Positions 13,822-20,496 of a DNA stretch of 20,496 nt are shown here, piece after piece. The position numbers were made by a program, and so were the translations under genes. The first letter of the stretch is position 1. Every line of letters starts with the position of its first letter. The stretch is from an uncultured Eubacteriales bacterium (lineage in GTDB: Bacteria; Bacillota_A; Clostridia; Oscillospirales; Oscillospiraceae): positions 1 through 20,496 of the forward strand of contig CATIYU010000078.1 in the NCBI GenBank assembly GCA_949739085.1, in the 5' to 3' direction. Below the pieces are notes generated by a model. That model saw only the letters and a list, made by a program, of their open reading frames with translations, was not told where the DNA came from and did no database searches.

Positions 13822-15264
13822 TCACTTGAAACGCGCCAGCGCGTCGGCCTCCGTCATTCCAAAATAGCGGTAGGCCACGGTATTGGTCTGGCTGCCCCAG
13901 GTGGTATCAATATGGTATTCGGTTCCATCCAGCTCCGCCACAGTCCAGATATGGTCCTCTGTGGACATGGTAGAGCAGGAAATGCCTTCCAGCTTCAGCA
14001 GCAGATTGTAAGCCGCCGTATAGCCGTCGCAGACCGCCAGTCCCTCCGCGAAAGCCCGGTAGCCGCTGTGGCTCATGGAGGTATCGGTGGTGTCGAAGTC
14101 GTAGCGGCAGCTGCCGCAGAGCCAGGTAAAATAGGCGCGGGCTTTGTCGTATTCCGACATCTCTGGCGTAATGGCTTTCTCCTCCCAGAGCCTGTCGTGG
14201 ATTTGGATGGCATATTCCATAGTGGCCTCCCGGTAGCGGCTGATTTCGTCCTCACCATAGAGACTGCTGGAAAAGGTAAGCGTAATCTTCCCGCTTTGGA
14301 GGGAGTAGGAGCACTGGACCTGGTTATAGGTCTGCTCCACATAAAGCCGGACGGTTTGCAGGAAAACCTGCATAATCTGATTGACAACCGGCTGTGTCAG
14401 GGTGTTGGCGGGATAATACAGAGAGAGGATTCGTTCGCCACGGGACAGCATGTACCGCACATCTGCGTCGATTTCCGCAAGGTTCTCCAGGCGGGGGGCC
14501 TCGTAAAAGGAGCCATCGCTGTGGACCAGCTCCTCCATTGTGGTCCCGGCACGGCTGTAAGAGACCTCCCAGTCCAATTCAATGCGCAGCTCGCTGTGGA
14601 CCAGCCGCGTGACCATGGCGGCAACCTGGCAGCGCGGGATGCTCTCGCTGGGATGAAAAGAACCGGTCCGGTCCATGCCGCTGAGGATACCCCACTCATA
14701 AAGTTGGAGGATGTCCTCGTAGTAGGGGGTGCGGACGCTGACGTCTTTTATATAGGTCCCGCTGGCGAAGCAGGCCGCAACCAGGTCGCCGTTGATGGGC
14801 TGGAAAAACGTCTCGGGGAGGGTGTTGGCCAGAATATGCGCCATTTGGGCCCGGGACGCGCTCTGCTCGTAGGCGTCCGCAAATTCCAGGCCAATAACGC
14901 CCTGGGCTTGCAGATAGCGCACATAAGGTATGTACCAGATTCCGCCGCTGTAGGACGCGGGGCCGGTCTCGCTGGCGCCGTATTCGTACAGGCTTCGCAG
15001 GCGGGCCGCCATTGTCAGCGCCTCGGCGACGGTCATGTCGCCCTCCGGGACAAACAGCCGCGCACTGCCCTGCCCGTTGGTCAGTCCCAGCTCGTAGAGG
15101 ACGCGGACATTGTCGTAGTACCAATCGGAGGGGCTGACGTCAGTAAACTGCCCGTCGTAGGTTCGGAGCGGGGGGAAGGCGTCTTCTCCGGCGCGGGCCG
15201 CGCCTGTGGGGAGGCCTGCCAGCAGAAGGATGGTAAGGAACAGGGAGAGTACACGCCGTTTCAT
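13822..15264 (-). CDS. SLH-like protein with C-terminal transglutaminase-like domain (second copy type)
   Basis: The 480-residue exported protein has a signal peptide (about 1-25, ending near GAARAG) and three SLH-type repeats at about residues 35-225. Its repeat motifs are weak: TVAE 78-81, SRAQ 137-140 and PRCQ 210-213, so binding to a wall polymer is less certain than for the paralogue at 7159-8574. A central alpha/beta region (about 230-365) is unassigned. The transglutaminase-like domain, about 365-460, contains GLAVCDGYTAAYNLLLKLEG with Cys412, DHIWTVAELDG with His438, and YHIDTTWG with Asp453, a complete Cys-His-Asp triad. This is the CDGY subtype common in Firmicutes, distinct from the GNCYCY form of the other protein, so the two are not recent duplicates. 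AAAGGAG sits six bases before the ATG. It has its own promoter at 15304-15332 and is monocistronic. Confidence 0.85.
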   Translation of the reverse strand: MKRRVLSLFLTILLLAGLPTGAARAGEDAFPPLRTYDGQFTDVSPSDWYYDNVRVLYELGLTNGQGSARLFVPEGDMTVAEALTMAARLRSLYEYGASETGPASYSGGIWYIPYVRYLQAQGVIGLEFADAYEQSASRAQMAHILANTLPETFFQPINGDLVAACFASGTYIKDVSVRTPYYEDILQLYEWGILSGMDRTGSFHPSESIPRCQVAAMVTRLVHSELRIELDWEVSYSRAGTTMEELVHSDGSFYEAPRLENLAEIDADVRYMLSRGERILSLYYPANTLTQPVVNQIMQVFLQTVRLYVEQTYNQVQCSYSLQSGKITLTFSSSLYGEDEISRYREATMEYAIQIHDRLWEEKAITPEMSEYDKARAYFTWLCGSCRYDFDTTDTSMSHSGYRAFAEGLAVCDGYTAAYNLLLKLEGISCSTMSTEDHIWTVAELDGTEYHIDTTWGSQTNTVAYRYFGMTEADALARFK

Positions 15265-15303
15265 TGGCAGCTCCTTTCAGGCGGGTCCGGGTAAAGTTGT
15301 CCC

Positions 15304-15332
15304 ATTGTATCACAACGGGCGGTACGATGCAA
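15304..15332 (-). promoter_or_regulatory. Extended -10 promoter of the second SLH gene
   Basis: On the minus strand TACAAT (15309-15304) is preceded by TGA, giving an extended -10 motif. TTGCAT (15332-15327) lies 17 bases upstream as a weak -35. The start would be about 30 bases before the ribosome-binding site. Confidence 0.65.
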
Positions 15333-15379
15333 GGCCGTTTGCGAAAACAGGGGAAACTTTCCAGCGGTCCAAACCGGAC

Positions 15380-15408
15380 TTGCTTTGCCGGACCAGCTCT
15401 GCTATACT
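15380..15408 (+). promoter_or_regulatory. Extended -10 promoter of pcp
   Basis: TTGCTT at 15380-15385 and TATACT at 15403-15408 are 17 bases apart, and TGC directly precedes the -10 box, the extended form. It is divergent from the SLH gene promoter, with about 50 bases between the -35 boxes, and gives a leader of about 40 bases for pcp. Confidence 0.75.
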
Positions 15409-15453
15409 TTCCTATAGAATGCTCCCCGCCCCGGCGGAGAAAGGACGAACGAT

Positions 15454-16098
15454 ATGAAAATTTTAATAACGGGCTTCGACCCCTTCGGGGGAGAAACGGT
15501 GAATCCGGCTTATGAGGCAGTCAAGCTTCTGCCGGACACCATCGCGGGCGCGCAGATTATCAAAATGGAAATCCCTACCGTATTTTCCCAGTGCGGCCCG
15601 GCGGTGGAGGCGGGAATCCGGGAACACCATCCGGACGTAGTGCTGAACATCGGTCAGGCGGGAGGCCGCTCCTGCGTCACAGTGGAGCGGGTGGCGGTCA
15701 ATCTGGCAGAGGCCGGCATTCCGGATAACGCCGGAGAACAGCCTATGGACCAGCCCCTTCAGCCGGACGGCCCGGCGGCGTACTTTGCCACTATCCCCGT
15801 CAAGGCGGTTGTCCAGAACGTGCGGGACCACGGTCTCCCCTGCCATCTCTCCTATTCGGCGGGCACCTACGTGTGCAACTGTGTGATGTACAATGTTCTG
15901 CATCTGGCGGCAACGAAGTATCCGGGCCTCCGGGCGGGGTTCCTCCACGTCCCCTACGCAGACTTCCAGACGGCGGGCAAACCCAACGGCACGCCCAGCG
16001 CATCCCTGGCGTCTATCGCCAAAGCGTTGGAGTACGCCGTGGAGGCGGTTGCCGCCAGCCGGGAGGAGGTCCGGGAGGCCATGGGAACCACCCATTAA
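15454..16098 (+). CDS. pcp: Pyroglutamyl-peptidase I (pyrrolidone-carboxylate peptidase)
   Basis: The 214-residue cytoplasmic cysteine peptidase (family C15) removes N-terminal pyroglutamate from peptides. It starts with the family motif MKILITGFDPFGGETVNP. The catalytic triad is visible: Glu78 in GGRSCVTVERVAVN, Cys141 in SYSAGTYVCN, which matches the active-site cysteine signature, and His165 in AGFLHVPY. The length equals that of Bacillus Pcp (about 215). The start is supported by GAGAAAGGA upstream of the ATG. It has its own extended -10 promoter and a strong terminator, so it is transcribed alone. Its neighbours are a divergent surface protein and a nucleoside-type transporter, so no functional link is implied; a role in peptide scavenging is the usual one. 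Confidence 0.96.
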   Translation: MKILITGFDPFGGETVNPAYEAVKLLPDTIAGAQIIKMEIPTVFSQCGPAVEAGIREHHPDVVLNIGQAGGRSCVTVERVAVNLAEAGIPDNAGEQPMDQPLQPDGPAAYFATIPVKAVVQNVRDHGLPCHLSYSAGTYVCNCVMYNVLHLAATKYPGLRAGFLHVPYADFQTAGKPNGTPSASLASIAKALEYAVEAVAASREEVREAMGTTH

Positions 16099-16109
16099 TC
16101 CGGATATCC

Positions 16110-16150
16110 ACGCCTCTCCGCGTATTTTTGCGGAGAGGCGTTTGTGCTTT
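16110..16150 (+). terminator. Terminator of pcp
   Basis: ACGCCTCTCCGC at 16110-16121 pairs perfectly over 12 bp with GCGGAGAGGCGT at 16130-16141, followed by TTGTGCTTT. It starts 11 bases after the pcp stop. Confidence 0.85.
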
Positions 16151-16183
16151 CGGCGGCTTATACTATTTTCACAACAGAAACCC

Positions 16184-16212
16184 TTGCATGTCCCGTTAAA
16201 ATCATATATAAT
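16184..16212 (+). promoter_or_regulatory. Sigma-A promoter of the nucleoside-type ABC transporter
   Basis: TTGCAT at 16184-16189 and a perfect TATAAT at 16207-16212 are spaced by 17 bases. Transcription would start near 16219, only about 20 bases before the GTG start of the ATPase, so the leader is very short and there is no room for a riboswitch. Confidence 0.78.
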
Positions 16213-16238
16213 GGAAAAAGGAAAGGGGGAATCAGCCA

Positions 16239-17800
<1,562 letters not shown>

Positions 17801-17804
<4 letters not shown>

Positions 17805-18988
17805 AAAAGAATCGAACCCTGTGGAACGACGGGACCAAGACGGTGGCCGCCTCCCTGCTCTCCATTCTGATGGGGGTCGTGTTCGGCGGCATGCTGCTGC
17901 TGGTAGCGGCCCTGTGCCTGGGAATGCCGGGTTCCGCCGCCTGGGAGGGATTCCGCATTGTGCTGGCCGGGGTGTTCAACACGGGCCGGGACTACGACGC
18001 GGGCAGCGTCCTCACCTTCGGCCTCAACGCCCGGCTCATCGGGGACATGCTCTTCCGGGCCACGCCCCTCATCATGACCGGTCTCTCGGTGGCACTGGCC
18101 TACAAGACCGGCCTCTTCAACATCGGCGCGCCAGGGCAGTACCTCATGGGCACGGCGGCCTCTATTGTGGTAGCCCTCTCCATGGACACCTCCGCGGTGC
18201 CCGCCTTTGTGGTATGGATACTGGCGTTTCTGGCGGCTGTGGCGGCGGGGGCCCTGTGGGGCTGTATCCCCGGCCTCTTCAAGGCGTACCTTAACGTCAA
18301 CGAGGTCATTACCTCCATTATGACCAACTGGATTGCCGCCAACCTAGTGACGCTTCTCTTTGACGGCAGTCCCTTCATCAACAACGTGGACTTCGGCAAA
18401 ACCGGCTACACCCTCAAGACCGCCACCAACGGCGTGGCCACGGCCAAGCTGGGCCTAGACTTCGGCGGCGGCAGCGCCAACGCCGGTATTCTTCTGGCCG
18501 TGCTCATCGCCGTAGCGGCCTACGTGGTTATCAACAAGACCACCTTTGGCTACGAGCTGCGCTCCTGTGGCAGCAACAAGAACGCCTCCCGGTATGCGGG
18601 CATGAACGAAAGGCGCAATATCGTCCTCTCCATGGCCATCGCCGGGGGACTCTCCGCCGCAGGCGCGGCGCTGTACTTCCTCCAGGGGGACGTGGAGTTC
18701 TACTGGCATACCTCTATGAGTCTGCCCGCCACTGGCTTCAACGGCATCCCGGTGGCTCTTCTGGCCAGCTGCAACCCCATCGGCTGCGTCTTCTCCGGCA
18801 TGTTCATGGCCTACCTCACCATCTCCGGCAACCAGCTGAGCACCTTCACCGCCTACAACGAGTACATTGCCAACGTCATTATCGCGGTCATCGTGTACCT
18901 GAGCGCCTTCACCCTGTTCTTCAAGGGCCTGATGGACGCGAGGAAGAAGAAGGCCGGAACGGCGGCAGCGGGAAAGGAGAAGAAGTAG
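17801..18988 (+). CDS. Nucleoside-type ABC transporter permease (NupP-like)
   Basis: This 395-residue integral membrane protein is the first of two permeases of the transporter, of the BPD_transp_2 family in the YufP/NupP branch. A cytoplasmic N-terminus of about 16 residues precedes the helices. Branch landmarks are ATPLIMTGLSVALAYKTGLF and NIGAPGQYLMGTAAS near residues 87-125, NVNEVITSIMTNWIA near 166-180, and FGYELRSCGSNKNASRYAGM near 248-267, the cytoplasmic coupling loop. It ends in a lysine-rich tail. The start is fixed by AAAGGAGG at 17783-17790 and by the ATGA overlap with the ATPase stop. One base separates its stop from the next start. It is somewhat longer than typical members because of the N- and C-terminal tails. 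It would pair with the next protein as a heterodimer in the membrane. Confidence 0.88.
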
Positions 18989-18989
18989 T

Positions 18990-19994
18990 ATGACATTCCT
19001 ATTACAGCAGACCGTCATCTACACGGTCCCGCTGATTCTGGTGGCGCTGGCGGGCGTATTCGCCGAGCGCAGCGGCATCATCAACCTGGCCCTGGAGGGC
19101 ATCATGATTATCGGCGCCTTTGTGGGGGCGTGGTTCGTGCGGATAATGCAGGAGAGCGTGTGGCAGGAGAGCGCCGCACAGGGCCTGCTGATTCTGGCCC
19201 TGCTGGTGACGGCGGCGGCGGGCGCCCTGTTCTCCCTGCTGCTGAGCTTTTCCGCCGTGAAGATGAAGGCGGACCAGACCATCGGCGGCACGGCCCTGAA
19301 CCTGCTGGCTCCGGCTATCGTGCTGTTCCTGGTAAATATCGTCTTTCAGCAGAATACCCTGAACCTGCGTTACGACGCGCCCAGCTGGTTCATGCTCTTC
19401 AAGACCGACTTCGGCTTTGACCGGAGCGCCAATCTGGGCGTCATCGGGGATCTGCTGCTGGACAAGACGTACCTGACCACCTACCTGGGCATCCTCATCT
19501 ACGTCGTACTCTCGGTGGTCCTCTACAAGACCCGGTTCGGCCTGCGGCTGCGGGCCTGCGGGGAGCACCCCCAGGCGGCGGACTCCGTGGGCATCAACGT
19601 CTATAAAATGCGCTATCTGGGTACCTCCATCAGCGGCGCGCTGGCGGGCATGGGCGGGTTTATCTACTCCCTGACCACCTCCAACGGCGCGGCGAACGGC
19701 GACGTGGCGGGTTTTGGCTTCCTGGCCCTGGCGGTGATGATCTTCGGCAACTGGAAGCCCCTGAACATTGCCGTTGCCGGCACGCTCTTCGGCCTCCTTA
19801 AGTGCGTCTCCGCCTGCTCCGGCACGCTGGACATCAATGGCGACGGCGTGGCCATGCTGGGGCAGATCGGCATCAGCACCTATGTGTACAACATGCTGCC
19901 CTATGTCATCACCCTGGTGGTGCTGGCGTTCACCTCCAAGAAGTCCCGGGCCCCCAAGGCCGAGGGCATCCCCTACGACAAGGGGCAGAGATAG
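18990..19994 (+). CDS. Nucleoside-type ABC transporter permease (NupQ-like)
   Basis: The 334-residue polytopic protein is the second permease, YufQ/NupQ branch of BPD_transp_2. The diagnostic N-terminal stretch AERSGIINLALEGIMIIGAF (residues about 25-44) is present, followed by KMKADQTIGGTALNLLAPAI and the coupling loop TRFGLRLRACGEHPQAADSV. The helix count is about eight to ten. AAAGGAG at 18972-18978, inside the tail of the previous gene, sets the start. It is the last gene of the operon: a terminator follows at 20016-20050, and the next genes are convergent. The substrate-binding lipoprotein that should deliver the nucleoside is neither before the ATPase nor after this gene. Confidence 0.9.
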   Translation: MTFLLQQTVIYTVPLILVALAGVFAERSGIINLALEGIMIIGAFVGAWFVRIMQESVWQESAAQGLLILALLVTAAAGALFSLLLSFSAVKMKADQTIGGTALNLLAPAIVLFLVNIVFQQNTLNLRYDAPSWFMLFKTDFGFDRSANLGVIGDLLLDKTYLTTYLGILIYVVLSVVLYKTRFGLRLRACGEHPQAADSVGINVYKMRYLGTSISGALAGMGGFIYSLTTSNGAANGDVAGFGFLALAVMIFGNWKPLNIAVAGTLFGLLKCVSACSGTLDINGDGVAMLGQIGISTYVYNMLPYVITLVVLAFTSKKSRAPKAEGIPYDKGQR

Positions 19995-20015
19995 CGGTTT
20001 TGCTGCAAAAGAGAG

Positions 20016-20050
20016 GCGGCGCATGGAATTCCTCCATGCGCCGCTTTCTT
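20016..20050. terminator. Terminator of the nucleoside-type transporter operon
   Basis: GCGGCGCATGGA at 20016-20027 pairs perfectly over 12 bp with TCCATGCGCCGC at 20033-20044, followed by TTTCTT. It lies between convergent genes; on the minus strand it is followed only by CTCTTTTG, so it may also stop transcription from the right. Confidence 0.85.
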
Positions 20051-20062
20051 ATAGAGAGGGAA

Positions 20063-20272
20063 TTATGACAGGCGGTTCGCAGCCGCATAGAGGAACATAA
20101 AAAAACCGATCAGGATTGCGGCCACGCCGCTCAGCCGTGAGAGGGCGAGGTAGAAATCCGAGGGCTCGCCGTCCTTCACGGTCAGGAAGTGCTCCAGCTT
20201 CCACATCAGCTCCGGCTTGAACACAAGGAAGAAGCCCAGAACCGGCAGTAGCAAACAGTATAGGATCTCCAC
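20063..20272 (-). CDS. Small two-helix membrane protein, DUF6199-like
   Basis: The 69-residue product has two hydrophobic helices (about residues 2-19 and 48-66) joined by a polar loop with the sequence FLTVKDGEPSDFYLALSRLSG. The loop motif, GEPSD(F/L)Y followed by a short helix and Gly, is characteristic of the DUF6199 family of small Firmicutes membrane proteins, whose function is unknown. Translation begins at a GTG, nine bases after AGGAGG, a strong site that supports a real gene despite the small size. It follows pta on the same strand, 58 bases after its stop, and may be read through from it. The hydrophobic first helix begins immediately at the N-terminus, so it is probably a signal-anchor rather than a cleaved signal. 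Family assignment is from the loop motif only. Confidence 0.75.
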   Translation of the reverse strand: MEILYCLLLPVLGFFLVFKPELMWKLEHFLTVKDGEPSDFYLALSRLSGVAAILIGFFMFLYAAANRLS

Positions 20273-20330
20273 GGTAAAACGCCTCCTCTTCCCTAAGCCC
20301 CCCGTTGCCCCCTTGGACAGAGGGGATGCC

Positions 20331-20496
<166 letters not shown>

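Noticed and set aside
20281..20330. C-rich sequence with a CCCCT/AGGGG stem between pta and the DUF6199-like gene, considered as terminator or repeat element
   Set aside because: The stem is only five base pairs, there is no T-run on the minus strand, and a repeat origin cannot be shown from one copy.

Overview
The window looks like chromosome of a GC-rich, low-motility Gram-positive anaerobe of the Oscillospiraceae type (the Flavonifractor / Lawsonibacter / Oscillibacter neighbourhood of the Clostridia). The evidence is indirect: Firmicutes-type NagB, Asp23/YloU-FakA-like pair, SLH-domain surface proteins, sigma-A promoters with 17-bp spacers, strong Shine-Dalgarno sites, and GC-rich coding sequence separated by AT-rich promoters. 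No rRNA, tRNA, CRISPR array, transposase, integrase or phage gene was found. The species assignment is inference.

Layout. (1) 1-1532, plus: the end of a sugar ABC transporter, MglA (partial) and MglC, closed by a GC-rich hairpin. (2) 1600-2508, plus: a strong promoter, an unusually structured leader of about 150 nt, and nagB (glucosamine-6-phosphate deaminase), ending at a bidirectional terminator. (3) 2560-3894, minus: an ECF-type sigma factor and a membrane protein that is probably its anti-sigma factor, with a perfect inverted repeat upstream. (4) 4065-11458, minus: a five-gene envelope locus probably read as one transcript of about 7.4 kb from a near-consensus promoter at 11508-11536: an MBOAT O-acyltransferase, an AlgX/AlgJ-like SGNH-type partner, an SLH-domain transglutaminase-like protein, an acidic lipoprotein, and a large membrane-anchored VanX-like D-Ala-D-Ala peptidase whose catalytic domain is split by a repetitive acidic insertion. 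(5) 11726-13768, plus: an Asp23/YloU protein and a DhaL/FakA-like protein, divergent from the envelope locus. (6) 13822-15264, minus: a second SLH plus transglutaminase-like protein. (7) 15454-16098, plus: pyroglutamyl peptidase (pcp). (8) 16239-19994, plus: a nucleoside-type (BMP/Nup family) ABC transporter, ATPase and two permeases, without its binding lipoprotein. (9) 20063-20496, minus: a small two-helix membrane protein (DUF6199-like) and the C-terminus of phosphate acetyltransferase.

How it fits together. The flanks are carbon and nucleoside uptake (sugar import, amino-sugar entry to glycolysis, nucleoside import, acetate/ATP generation by Pta). The centre is cell-surface biology. The most interesting hypothesis is that the MBOAT/SGNH pair O-acetylates the wall polymer that SLH domains bind, as PatA/PatB proteins do for Bacillus anthracis, with SLH transglutaminase-like proteins and a wall dipeptidase made from the same transcript. 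The window supports this grouping by order, strand and spacing only; substrates are inferred. No gap between genes exceeds 300 bases; the two longest (1533-1782 and 11459-11725) hold promoters and hairpins described below.
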